Source: CAYHZL01 sp964361075
GTDB taxonomy: Bacteria > Bacteroidota > Ignavibacteria > UBA10030 > UBA8401
Direction: 5' to 3'
NCBI GenBank assembly: GCA_964361075.1
Contig: CAYHZL010000123.1
Span: forward strand, 1-10,773
DNA: 10,773 bases
A program made the translations under genes and the position numbers. Under the pieces are notes generated by a model that had not been told where the DNA came from, made no database searches, and saw only the letters and a program-made list of their open reading frames with translations. Each line of letters opens with the position of its first letter. The stretch's first letter is position 1. This document shows positions 1 through 7,164 of this stretch, in pieces.

Positions 1-66
1 CCTTCGGGACTTCGCTCACGTGTTCCATTAAATTAGTTTTTAGAGATGCCCATAATAAAATCAATA

Positions 67-101
67 CTTTGCGACTTCGCGTCTTTGCGAGATTTTTTTT
101 T
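67..101. repeat. Degenerate 8-mer tandem repeat followed by a T tract
   Basis: Three adjacent 8-mers, CTTTGCGA (67-74), CTTCGCGT (75-82) and CTTTGCGA (83-90), are followed by nine T residues (93-101). Short 'CTTTGCG' runs of this kind are a common dispersed intergenic repeat in environmental Bacteroidota-like genomes; that comparison is from memory and not checked. The rest of 1-134 shows no gene. Near its left edge is the string CCTTCGGGA, which recurs at 3804-3812. The repeat lies in the 5' leader of the first gene, and no convincing promoter was identified there. Confidence 0.45.
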
Positions 102-121
102 CAATTTATAGAACCGCCCAT

Positions 122-127
122 AAGGAG
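122..127 (+). promoter_or_regulatory. Ribosome binding site (AAGGAG) fixing the start of the first gene
   Basis: AAGGAG lies seven bases before the ATG at 135. It favours that start over the in-frame upstream start at 69, which would be read through the 8-mer repeat and would bury the signal peptide 22 residues inside the protein. Confidence 0.8.
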
Positions 128-134
128 AACTAAG

Positions 135-2279
135 ATGTTTTTTACTCGTACACCTTTAATTATTTTTGCCGGTGCTGCATTTGTTTTCGGTTCAGTTGTT
201 CCGTTGTCTGCGCAGGTACCCGAAACCCAGAAACGGTACATTGCGGTCGGTTCACTGCAGAGCCGGTTTACGGCATACGGTTCAGAACGAGCATGGAACG
301 ATGTGTACTATGAAGGACTCACATGGCCTTCCGACTATGCAAATCAAGACAATTCTGTAATTGAACGACAGTGGATCGGATGTCAAAACTTCACCGACTC
401 CAAAAGTCAGCAATGGGAAAATTATTGTATTTCCTTTACCCAAGCGTATGCCGGATCCTCTCTTTTTCCAATGGAACATAAACAAACAGCAAAATTTGAT
501 CTTCCCACGGTATATGTGGACGGAACTGATATCAATGAGCCGTACCGAGGAGAAATTGATAAGATCGACCCGAACCAGATACCCGATCGCATTGTAACAA
601 ACGTCGTGAATACTTCCATGGGCGTAACGATGACCCGCCGGATACTTGCATTTAGTCAGCAGTATCATGATAACTACTTCATCAAAGAATACACATTTAA
701 GAATACCGGTTTTGTGAATGCAACAACTAACAAGGTGTTGAGTGCGGCAGTAAAAGGATTTCGGTTCGGATTTGGTATCCGATACAGCGTCAGCAGGGAG
801 GGTGCATACAGAATTGCAGATGGTCAGGATTGGGGAAAACATACCTGGGTTACCAGACGTGGAGAGAATTATGCTCAACATGTAAATGATGTACTAACAG
901 AAGCGAGCCCTATTCCACAGTGGCTTCGTGCAGGATTTGCTTGGGCTGGTCAATCAGCATTGAACACATTTGATAATATTGGAGGACCCTATCGAACTGG
1001 TAATGGACGGTTGTGCGCTCCCCAGTTTGCAGGAATCGTCACTCTTCATGTTGATAAGAATGCTTCGGACAAAAGCGACGACCCGAATCAACCGAATACG
1101 TTAGGATGGCATGCAGGTGATACGTACCCAAGTCTCGGAGATATGTCTCTGGGAACGTTGCCGTTCCATATTGATATGTATAAAATGTTAAGCGGTATAC
1201 CCTACAAAGGACTTGGCAGTTCGTCAGAACGCTTTGACGAAGTGTATATGCCGACAAAACCTGATCCGTGGTTAGTGCACGGTGATGGAGGAGGAACAAA
1301 CCTCTGGATAAATTACGGTCCATTTGATCTGAATCCGGGAGACAGTGTTGTGATCGTAATGGCGGAAGGTGTTGCAGGCCTGAATCGACAGGCAAGTGAA
1401 CAGATCGGTGGACGGTGGAAAAATGCATACGACAATCCAAATGATAAGGGACCGTTTACATTACCGAACAATTCAACCACAACCGATAAGGACGTGTACA
1501 AAAACGCATGGGTGTATACCGGTAAGGATTCGATCATGCTGACATTCAGCAGGGCAAAGCGTAATTATGACCTTGGTTACAATATTCCGAAACCGCCGTT
1601 GCCGCCACTGTTGTTTAATGTAACATCAGGAGGCGACAAGATAGCGCTCAATTGGGAACACAGTCCGTCTCAGGGTGATCCTGGTTTCGGTGGTTATAAG
1701 ATATTTCGCGCTGTCGGACGACCCGATACGGTCTATAAAGAAATCGCGAGTCTGGGTACCAGTGTAGCGAGTTTCGAAGATGTTACACCGCAACGAGGTT
1801 TTTCATACTACTATTATATATCGTCATTCAGTGATGGAAGCAATAACAGTTCGGGAGTACCGAACCCATCTGGAATTTTGATGAGTAGTCGATTCTATAC
1901 GAAAACGAACCAACCGGCTTATCTCCGCCGCAAGGCAGGTGAGACGATGCAATCTATTCGAATAGTTCCCAATCCTTACAATATTGCATCGCAGGGTTTG
2001 CAATATCCCGGTGAGCCGGATAAGATCATGTTTTTGAATATTCCTGGTCACTGCACCATTAATATTTATACCGAAAATGGTGAATTGATCAACACGATCA
2101 GCCACGAGAATGGAAGTGGAGATCAGGCATGGTATTCGATCACATCGTCACGTCAGGTAGTTGTGAGCGGAGTGTATATTGTCCATTTTACCGTTACAGA
2201 GGATTATGCGAATCCGAATACAGGGAAGGGCTATAAAAAAGGCGAAACAGCTGTTCAAAAACTCATTATCATTCGTTGA
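135..2279 (+). CDS. Secreted protein with FnIII-like domain and T9SS type A sorting domain (first copy)
   Basis: A 714-residue protein probably exported to the periplasm and then to the cell surface by the type IX secretion system; its activity is unknown. A signal peptide (residues 1 to about 26, ending LSA-Q) would cleave before Gln. The central part, about 30-480, matches no family I can name. It is rich in Trp, Tyr and Gly and contains FKNTGF at 188-193. An FnIII-like domain covers about 485-590 (LNWEHS, GGYKIFR, YYYYISSF). The C-terminal sorting-domain-like module covers about 608-714: VPNPY at 611-615, INIYTENGELI, a central Trp, SGVYIVHF and the final IIIR. In T9SS cargo such a domain is recognised at the outer membrane and usually removed. 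The start at 135 has a good AAGGAG and places the signal peptide at the N-terminus. The overall plan resembles the protein at 7165-9741. The export route is a strong inference; no catalytic residues were recognised. Confidence 0.85.
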   Translation: MFFTRTPLIIFAGAAFVFGSVVPLSAQVPETQKRYIAVGSLQSRFTAYGSERAWNDVYYEGLTWPSDYANQDNSVIERQWIGCQNFTDSKSQQWENYCISFTQAYAGSSLFPMEHKQTAKFDLPTVYVDGTDINEPYRGEIDKIDPNQIPDRIVTNVVNTSMGVTMTRRILAFSQQYHDNYFIKEYTFKNTGFVNATTNKVLSAAVKGFRFGFGIRYSVSREGAYRIADGQDWGKHTWVTRRGENYAQHVNDVLTEASPIPQWLRAGFAWAGQSALNTFDNIGGPYRTGNGRLCAPQFAGIVTLHVDKNASDKSDDPNQPNTLGWHAGDTYPSLGDMSLGTLPFHIDMYKMLSGIPYKGLGSSSERFDEVYMPTKPDPWLVHGDGGGTNLWINYGPFDLNPGDSVVIVMAEGVAGLNRQASEQIGGRWKNAYDNPNDKGPFTLPNNSTTTDKDVYKNAWVYTGKDSIMLTFSRAKRNYDLGYNIPKPPLPPLLFNVTSGGDKIALNWEHSPSQGDPGFGGYKIFRAVGRPDTVYKEIASLGTSVASFEDVTPQRGFSYYYYISSFSDGSNNSSGVPNPSGILMSSRFYTKTNQPAYLRRKAGETMQSIRIVPNPYNIASQGLQYPGEPDKIMFLNIPGHCTINIYTENGELINTISHENGSGDQAWYSITSSRQVVVSGVYIVHFTVTEDYANPNTGKGYKKGETAVQKLIIIR

Positions 2280-2300
2280 TTGTGGAACGCCGCAGAGTGT

Positions 2301-2337
2301 TCTGTGGCATGGTTCGTTTCTATTATAATGCCACAGA
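2301..2337 (+). terminator. Hairpin after the first gene, possible terminator
   Basis: A perfect 10-base-pair stem, TCTGTGGCAT (2301-2310) with ATGCCACAGA (2328-2337), has a 17-base loop and begins 21 bases after the stop codon. No T tract follows, so it is not a classic intrinsic terminator. It could be a Rho-independent variant, a 3'-end stabilising hairpin, or another small repeat. Confidence 0.4.
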
Positions 2338-2352
2338 TCCATCTATCTACTA

Positions 2353-2517
2353 ACTGATGTTACGCAAAACACAAAATAGACCACTGATGACACAGATTAA
2401 ACTGATGTACACAGATTTAAATCCGTGAAAATCTGTCAACATCAGCGTTATCCGTGTTCTATTATTCTTTAAATCGTTCTTTTTTCTCATAAAAGTTGAA
2501 CTTTGCGTAACCTCAGT
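2353..2517. mobile_element. MITE-like element 1, no coding capacity
   Basis: About 165 bases bounded by inverted repeats. The left end reads TAACTGATGTTACGCAAA (2351-2368) and the right end, on the other strand, TAACTGAGGTTACGCAAA (2519 to 2502): 17 of 18 positions match. If the element proper begins at ACTGA, the flanks TACTA (2348-2352) and TAATA (2518-2522) form an imperfect 5-base target duplication. The interior folds as a long hairpin: CTGATGT (2402-2408) pairs with ACATCAG (2439-2445), and ACAGAT (2411-2416) with ATCTGT (2431-2436). This interior resembles a widespread 'ACAGATTAAA...ATCCGTG' dispersed repeat. There is no transposase, so mobilisation would need a full-length element elsewhere in the genome. 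It lies between two convergent genes and could end transcripts from either side. Confidence 0.7.
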
Positions 2518-3448
2518 TAATAATAATTTTCTTTTCAATTTTTTTATCAACGTCCGGCGCGCTATCTTCTCTTTGAATATTCATCGGTTCGCACTCATCA
2601 CAATCGGAATCATCATCACAACGGAGTCCACCCGGCGGCATCATGTTCATTCCATGATCATTGAACCGAAACATAAATGTATTATCCTTCTTTTCAGAAA
2701 TTTCCAAGGCAACGGTTTTCTTCGCTCCTTTTCGAATTAACTCCACGTCAATTTTTTTGCCGGAATCAATATCCTCGATTGCGGAATTCAAATCGCCAAT
2801 ATCTTCAACCAATTCGCCGTTGATTTTATACATCACATCACCGGCAACGATACCTGCTTTTTCTGCATTGCTGTTTTTCTTTACTTCTTGAACAAGCAGA
2901 CCTTTTCCGTTCGGTGCTTCAAAATATTTTCCGAGTTGTTTATTGAGTTTCATCAATTTCATTCCTTCGGCGCCATCGTGCGCACCGAACATCATCATGC
3001 GCGGCAAAACTTTGTTAATGTTTATATCGAAAGGAAAATGTCCCGTTCGCTTTGGCAGTGTACCAACAACCAACGAAATTATTTTCTTCGCATCTTTTCG
3101 CATGAGTGAAACAGAAACCTTATCGCCAACTTTTGCTTCGCGTACCGCTTCTACTAAATCATTCGCTTCTTCTATTCTTGTAGTATTGAATTCGGTAATG
3201 ACATCACCTTCTTTAATACCCGAAGAATCGGCAGGACTATCGTCCACAACTTCATTCACATAAGCGCCTTCTTTAATTTTCAATTCTTTCTCGCGTGCAA
3301 ATTTTGGCGTTACATCTTGCACCGCTACACCAATCCAGCTTCGTTTATTAGTGGAAATTTTTTTTGCACTACCAGCGTTACTTATTGCAGGTATTGCAAA
3401 AAGCAATGCTATCATGCCTATAAGCATCATAGTCAATTTTTGTTTCAT
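2513..3448 (-). CDS. Exported protein with two PDZ domains, no protease domain
   Basis: A 311-residue protein with a signal peptide (about 1-26, AISNAG), so it is periplasmic or envelope-associated. PDZ domain 1 spans about 38-128 (SWIGVAVQDVTP, SPADSSGIKEGDVITEFN). PDZ domain 2 spans about 166-251 (NGKGLLVQEV, NAEKAGIVAGDVMYKING). Each has the hydrophobic carboxylate-binding region and the 'AGI..GDV' turn of HtrA/DegP-type PDZ domains, which bind C-terminal peptides. No trypsin-like Ser protease domain or zinc-protease motif precedes them, so it is probably an adaptor, chaperone or scaffold. The tail has C277, C283 and C286 in an Asp/Glu-rich stretch, then a Lys/Ile-rich end. The ATG at 3448 has GGAGGT just upstream; the longer in-frame start at 3523 lacks this. 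A TATAAT hexamer lies at 3505-3500 on the coding strand, without a convincing -35 box. The stop codon lies inside the right inverted repeat of MITE-like element 1. Confidence 0.85.
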   Translation of the reverse strand: MKQKLTMMLIGMIALLFAIPAISNAGSAKKISTNKRSWIGVAVQDVTPKFAREKELKIKEGAYVNEVVDDSPADSSGIKEGDVITEFNTTRIEEANDLVEAVREAKVGDKVSVSLMRKDAKKIISLVVGTLPKRTGHFPFDININKVLPRMMMFGAHDGAEGMKLMKLNKQLGKYFEAPNGKGLLVQEVKKNSNAEKAGIVAGDVMYKINGELVEDIGDLNSAIEDIDSGKKIDVELIRKGAKKTVALEISEKKDNTFMFRFNDHGMNMMPPGGLRCDDDSDCDECEPMNIQREDSAPDVDKKIEKKIIIN

Positions 3449-3451
3449 ACG

Positions 3452-3457
3452 ACCTCC
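3452..3457 (-). promoter_or_regulatory. Ribosome binding site (GGAGGT) of the PDZ gene
   Basis: Read on the minus strand, GGAGGT is followed by CGT and then the ATG at 3448. The near-perfect match sets the start at 3448, directly before the Met-Lys-Gln-Lys signal-peptide start, and argues against the upstream ATG at 3523. Confidence 0.8.
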
Positions 3458-3676
3458 GAATATTTTGTAATTAAAATAGAGTTTTTGTTCGAACACATAA
3501 TTATAGACGGAAGATTCATGCAATTGTTCCGATTGGTTGCGACGATCATTTCTCTTTTAATTACAGACAAAGTATTCTTCAATAGCATTTTCTTGTTGTA
3601 AAAAAAATCAGTTACATTGAGTGATATTTCTTTTTTAACAAAGAATATTTGTGTAATTTTCTATCGTAAAAATTGT

Positions 3677-3859
3677 TAACTATTCAGCAACGATATTTTT
3701 TTCGCCACTAAGGCACAAAGGCACAAAGAAATACAAAGAATTCTTTACTAAAATTTTGTGATTCGCCGCGGCGAATGGTGCTTTCGCGTCTCACGAAGTG
3801 ATCCCTTCGGGATTTGTGGCATATTTTTACTTTCCTTTTTGCTGCTACTGAATAGTTAC
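3677..3859. mobile_element. MITE-like element 2 with a different terminal inverted repeat
   Basis: TAACTATTCAG (3677-3687) is matched exactly in inverted orientation by CTGAATAGTTA (3848-3858). A perfect 12-base direct repeat, AAAATTGTTAAC, occurs at 3669-3680 and again at 3860-3871, as expected for a target duplication of about 8 or more bases; because it overlaps the left inverted repeat, the exact boundary is ambiguous. The interior contains a 'GGCACAAA' tandem (3712-3727) of the widespread 'CACTAAGGCACAAAG' dispersed repeat type, a perfect 16-base palindrome, and the hairpin ATCCC-TTC-GGGAT (3801-3813). There is no open reading frame of note. Its termini are unrelated to those of the elements at 2353 and 6996. 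Confidence 0.6.
3761..3776. repeat. Perfect 16-base palindrome
   Basis: ATTCGCCGCGGCGAAT is fully self-complementary and G/C-rich within A/T-rich surroundings. It lies in the middle of MITE-like element 2 and may form the tip of its fold. A dimeric regulator site is possible, but its place inside a repeat makes a structural role more likely. Confidence 0.6.
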
Positions 3860-3897
3860 AAAATTGTTAACATTGTTGTGGAAACAAAAATAGAACG

Positions 3898-6800
3898 ATG
3901 CTAAAAAATTGGTTGTTAATTTTTCTTCTTGCAGTAAATTTTTTCTTTCACAGTGTCGCCTTTGCCGGGAATGGAAAAATATCCGGTATCGTTCAAGATG
4001 ATTCAACGAAAGAAAATCTTCTCGGCGCAACAATTGTTGTGCTTAATTCAAAAATCGGTGCGTCGGTAGATGCAGAAGGACGATTTTATATTCTGAATGT
4101 TCCTCCCGGTCAATATGCAGTGCAGGCATCTCTTCTTGGTTACCGCAAAACTACCATTGAAAATGTTATCGTTCGTGCTGATCAAACAACGGAGCTGCAT
4201 TTTGCTTTACTCGCAAGTGCAGTAGAAATGGAACCGTGTTTTGTTACAAAACCATTTATTGATAAATCGCAAACAGCATCGAAAACAACTCTCACAACTA
4301 ATGAACTGAACAATACTCTTCCCGCAACCACTGCTGTAGAATTATTGAATACAACTCCCGGAGCGTTTAAAGGATTTATTCGCGGCGGAAAAATAAATGA
4401 AAGCAAAACCATTGTAGATGGTGTTGATATCAGCGATGCATACTATGCTGTCGCTGCGGAACAAACCAGCGCGCCGTTTCTTTCTCGCAACAATGTTGTG
4501 CGTCAGCGCGAAAGCCAACTTGCAAGTGCATCCGGAATAAATTTCAGTTCCATCGAACAAATGAATGTGAATACAGGCGCGGTGGATGCGGAATATTCTT
4601 CCGCAACCGCCGGCGTTGTTAACTATGTTTTAAAAGAAGGTGGAAGAAAGTTTTCAGGAAATATTTTTTCTCGAATAAGCCAGCAGGGCGGATTGAAATA
4701 TAATGGTCCCAATGTGTATTGGAATCAGGATATCTATGTTGCCGAAAAAAAATCTCTCGGTACAAAAATAGATACGAGCCGTGCACAATTAATTTGGAAG
4801 GCAAAAACGTCGGCAGATTCCACTGCATTGCTCGGAGCTATTGCAACCGATGGAGCAAAATATTCTCGCTACACTTACTCTCCCGATAAATATAACAATC
4901 AAAACTCACCGCAAGTTGAAATTGAAGCATCGCTTGGCGGAGAAATACTTGATGGATGGGGAATGTTCTTCAGCGGAAAATATTTTAATTCCAACGGTCG
5001 CTTGCCGAATGCAAAAACGCGCGAGCTCAATCTTACATTGAAGACGCAGTACGCTTTTAATTCCAACATAAAACTTTCTGCATTCGGCATTCTTACCGAT
5101 CGCGGAAAAATATTTGGCTGGAAGAACAGAACATACAGCGACGCGATGCGTTTCTTTTTGGAAGGTGTTCCGCAAAACGATGGCGCTGATATTGTTGCCA
5201 GTGGAAAACTAACACACGTCATCAATCCTTCAACATTTTATGAAGTGCAGTACAGCATGACATCACGCAATAACAGAATTGGATTTGTAGATGGAAGTGG
5301 AAATGGCAAACCGGGATTAAATGACAACGGAGATTTTATTACACTCTCTTCGTTAGCAGAAGCAAACAAGTATATCAGCAATACCGACCTGACAAAATAT
5401 TTCCGCAACTTAGATGAAACTGCAAGCCGTACCGACTACGGATTTTTACCGGGTGGATTAAGCATCTACATAGCTCGTCCCGCATTTTATTACGAAAATT
5501 TTAAGAACGATGTACAAACGCTGAAAGCCGATGCAACAAGTCAAATAACGTACAACCACCAAATTAAATTTGGGGGACAGGCGCGCCGGCACACGTATGA
5601 TATGGTGCGTCGGTATTCATATTTGGGCGCTGTTGATTTGCGTATAAATTTTTACAACGAACTGTGGCGCATTACACCGACTGAATTTGGTTTCTATCTT
5701 TCCGATAAGATGGAATATGCCGGTTTGATTATCAATGTCGGCGCTCGATTGGATTCGTGGAATTTAAACGCGAGTGATTATGGAACGTACTTTGCGCCGT
5801 ATGTCTTGGGGAAGGTGCAGATTGATTCTGTTGCCGGTGTTCCAATCACAGTAACGGATCGAGTTGCGCAGCGAGGAAGAACTGTTGAGCGTGCGTACTA
5901 TTTTTCTCCGCGGCTTGGTGTCTCGCATCCAATTTCTGAAGAAGCGGCGATGTATTTTTCTTACTCGCACAACACAATGCAGCAACCGCTTTCACGCTTG
6001 TTCGTTAACTACAATAATTTTGGCGATGTGCAATTACCAAATGTGCAGAGTGTTCGTCAACAGCCGTACCGTTCAACAAATTATGAACTTGGTGTGCAAT
6101 GGGAATTTTTGCCGCGCCAATTTGAATTGAATTTCAGCGCATATATTCGTGACATTGAAAATTATAGCACAGTGGGACTTACAGTAACGCCGAGTGTATC
6201 GCAGCTCTACATTCTCAATTACACATTCGGTTATGCCGACGCGCGCGGTGTTGAAGTGAGCATGCACATTCTTCCGCAGAAATTATTTTTTGAGAACATC
6301 ACAGTTGCAGGAAGAGTAAACTACACGTACAGTTATTTGAAAGCTGCCGGTTTGGTCGGTGGTGTTGATCCGCTGCAACCGACAAGTTTTTCGACGGCAA
6401 GCGGCGACAGCGCACGGTACGGCGGTAACCTTCCGTTTGAAGATTTACGATTCTATAATACTTTCCAATCCAATGTGCGAGGTGGAAACAGTACGCTTAC
6501 CGGCGGGTACGATCGGGAACATCGTTTTACGTACACACTCTTGCTCGGATTTCCGAATGATATTCGGGTAACATCAATCGGCTATTTGCAAAGCGGATTT
6601 TATTTTCCATTGGTGTTGACCGATTCAAAAATTTCCGGTCGTGCGCTCGGTATATCGCCGTGGAATAAAATGATTGATGTGAGAATTGAAAAAGGATTCT
6701 CCATCAAAGATATTCGGCTCGCGCTGTTTGTTGATATAAAAAATATTTTCAATTGGACGAACATTATTGGCTACGACAACAGCAACCCGACAAGCTCTAT

Positions 6801-6954
6801 TATATGGGAAGCTTCTGTGCGTGGCTTGCCAGAATATCCGAATGGTGGCGTTCCTGATCCGACCGGAGTTTCGCGCAGACCTGTTGGGCTTGACGGAAGT
6901 TTCTTTTATGATATTCCGCGTGAAATGTATTTTGGTATGAAGATAGATTTTTGA
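3898..6954 (+). CDS. TonB-dependent outer-membrane receptor with carboxypeptidase-regulatory-like N-terminal domain
   Basis: A 1018-residue outer-membrane receptor that would import a substrate using energy from the TonB-ExbB-ExbD system; the substrate cannot be told. The signal peptide is about 1-23 (AFA then GNGK). A carboxypeptidase-D-regulatory-like beta-sandwich covers about 27-105 (GKISGIVQDDSTKENLLGAT, DAEGRFYILNVPPGQY, LGYR). The plug covers about 128-250, with IRGG at 161-164, VDGVD at 173-177, and the 'IEQMNVNTGAVDAEYSSATAGVVNYVLKEGG' region split around residues 219-249. The rest is the predicted 22-strand barrel, ending in the aromatic Phe typical of BamA-inserted proteins. This domain order is that of SusC-like receptors, but no SusD-like lipoprotein gene is adjacent. 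No clear Shine-Dalgarno sequence precedes the ATG, which fits many Bacteroidota genes, and the signal peptide starts exactly there. The leader begins at the edge of MITE-like element 2. A terminator-like hairpin follows the stop. Confidence 0.9.
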   Translation: MLKNWLLIFLLAVNFFFHSVAFAGNGKISGIVQDDSTKENLLGATIVVLNSKIGASVDAEGRFYILNVPPGQYAVQASLLGYRKTTIENVIVRADQTTELHFALLASAVEMEPCFVTKPFIDKSQTASKTTLTTNELNNTLPATTAVELLNTTPGAFKGFIRGGKINESKTIVDGVDISDAYYAVAAEQTSAPFLSRNNVVRQRESQLASASGINFSSIEQMNVNTGAVDAEYSSATAGVVNYVLKEGGRKFSGNIFSRISQQGGLKYNGPNVYWNQDIYVAEKKSLGTKIDTSRAQLIWKAKTSADSTALLGAIATDGAKYSRYTYSPDKYNNQNSPQVEIEASLGGEILDGWGMFFSGKYFNSNGRLPNAKTRELNLTLKTQYAFNSNIKLSAFGILTDRGKIFGWKNRTYSDAMRFFLEGVPQNDGADIVASGKLTHVINPSTFYEVQYSMTSRNNRIGFVDGSGNGKPGLNDNGDFITLSSLAEANKYISNTDLTKYFRNLDETASRTDYGFLPGGLSIYIARPAFYYENFKNDVQTLKADATSQITYNHQIKFGGQARRHTYDMVRRYSYLGAVDLRINFYNELWRITPTEFGFYLSDKMEYAGLIINVGARLDSWNLNASDYGTYFAPYVLGKVQIDSVAGVPITVTDRVAQRGRTVERAYYFSPRLGVSHPISEEAAMYFSYSHNTMQQPLSRLFVNYNNFGDVQLPNVQSVRQQPYRSTNYELGVQWEFLPRQFELNFSAYIRDIENYSTVGLTVTPSVSQLYILNYTFGYADARGVEVSMHILPQKLFFENITVAGRVNYTYSYLKAAGLVGGVDPLQPTSFSTASGDSARYGGNLPFEDLRFYNTFQSNVRGGNSTLTGGYDREHRFTYTLLLGFPNDIRVTSIGYLQSGFYFPLVLTDSKISGRALGISPWNKMIDVRIEKGFSIKDIRLALFVDIKNIFNWTNIIGYDNSNPTSSIIWEASVRGLPEYPNGGVPDPTGVSRRPVGLDGSFFYDIPREMYFGMKIDF

Positions 6955-6991
6955 TGTTCGAGAAACATTCAAAATGTTGGAACAACTTTTT
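6955..6991 (+). terminator. Terminator-like hairpin after the receptor gene
   Basis: Directly after the stop codon, TGTTC (6955-6959) pairs with GAACA (6980-6984) and AACATT (6964-6969) with AATGTT (6973-6978), around a three-base loop, with a small internal bulge. Five T residues (6987-6991) follow. The stem is low in G/C, so termination may be partial. The T tract runs into the target duplication of MITE-like element 3. Confidence 0.5.
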
Positions 6992-6995
6992 AGTA

Positions 6996-7138
6996 ACTCA
7001 TGTTACGCAAAAGAGAAAAAACTAATCGTCATTCCCGCATGTTTTTAGCGGGAATCTATAAAATGGATGCCCGATTAAAGCATTCGGGCATGACGTCCTT
7101 ACTTTATTAGGCATTATTTTGCTGTGCGTAACTTCAGT
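6996..7138. mobile_element. MITE-like element 3, same termini as element 1
   Basis: About 143 bases. The left end reads TAACTCATGTTACGCAAA (6994-7011) and the right end, on the other strand, TAACTGAAGTTACGCACA (7140 to 7123): 15 of 18 positions match. Both ends also match those of the element at 2353-2517. With the element starting at ACT, exact 5-base direct repeats TAGTA flank it (6991-6995 and 7139-7143), a good target duplication. The interior differs wholly from that of element 1 and is a REP-like palindromic unit. No protein is encoded. The right end lies only 26 bases before the ATG at 7165, so the promoter or leader of the next gene must lie in or at the edge of the element, unless transcription reads through from the receptor gene. 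Confidence 0.7.
7027..7095. repeat. REP-like palindromic unit inside MITE-like element 3
   Basis: The ends CGTCAT (7027-7032) and ATGACG (7090-7095) are complementary. Inside are two hairpins: ATTCCCGC (7031-7038) with GCGGGAAT (7048-7055), and TGCCCGA (7068-7074) with TCGGGCA (7084-7090). The 'GTCATTCCCGC...GCGGGAAT' pattern is known from REP/dRS3-like dispersed repeats in many bacteria; the wider family match here is by eye only. In RNA it could form a branched structure. Confidence 0.65.
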
Positions 7139-7164
7139 TAGTAAAACAAATTATATTGGTTGAG

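Larger units (their letters stand above)
3449..3897. other. Intergenic region between divergent PDZ and receptor genes
   Basis: This gap of 449 bases separates two divergent genes and must hold the promoters of both, or at least that of the PDZ gene. Bases 3458-3676 are A/T-rich with no repeat or motif I can defend apart from the TATAAT noted under the PDZ gene. Bases 3677-3859 are the MITE-like element described separately. Bases 3860-3897 form the short leader of the receptor gene and have no recognisable Shine-Dalgarno sequence. The small open frames across the gap lack signal peptides, ribosome binding sites and family resemblance. Confidence 0.7.

Noticed and set aside
69..134. Upstream in-frame extension of the first gene
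   Set aside because: It translates an 8-mer repeat and a T tract, places 22 residues before a good signal peptide, and ignores the AAGGAG that serves the ATG at 135.
282..881. 199-residue antisense open frame within the first gene
   Set aside because: It is opposite a well-supported coding region, has no signal, domain or ribosome binding site, and its composition is that of a shadow frame.
3449..3523. Upstream in-frame start for the PDZ gene
   Set aside because: It lacks a ribosome binding site and puts 25 residues before the signal peptide; GGAGGT precisely serves the ATG at 3448.
3317..3601. Open frame across the PDZ gene start and upstream region
   Set aside because: It is mostly antisense to the PDZ signal peptide and leader, with no supporting motif.
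3712..3735. Possible CRISPR-like or regulatory tandem repeat (GGCACAAA units)
   Set aside because: Units are adjacent without spacers and only two are complete; this fits a dispersed repeat inside the MITE-like element.
6994..7140. Riboswitch or structured regulatory RNA before the second secreted protein
   Set aside because: The structure is explained by terminal inverted repeats with target duplications and a REP-like unit; no riboswitch consensus was recognised.
7156..7164. TTG start for the second secreted protein
   Set aside because: It adds only three residues before a normal Met-Lys signal-peptide start and is a weaker start codon.
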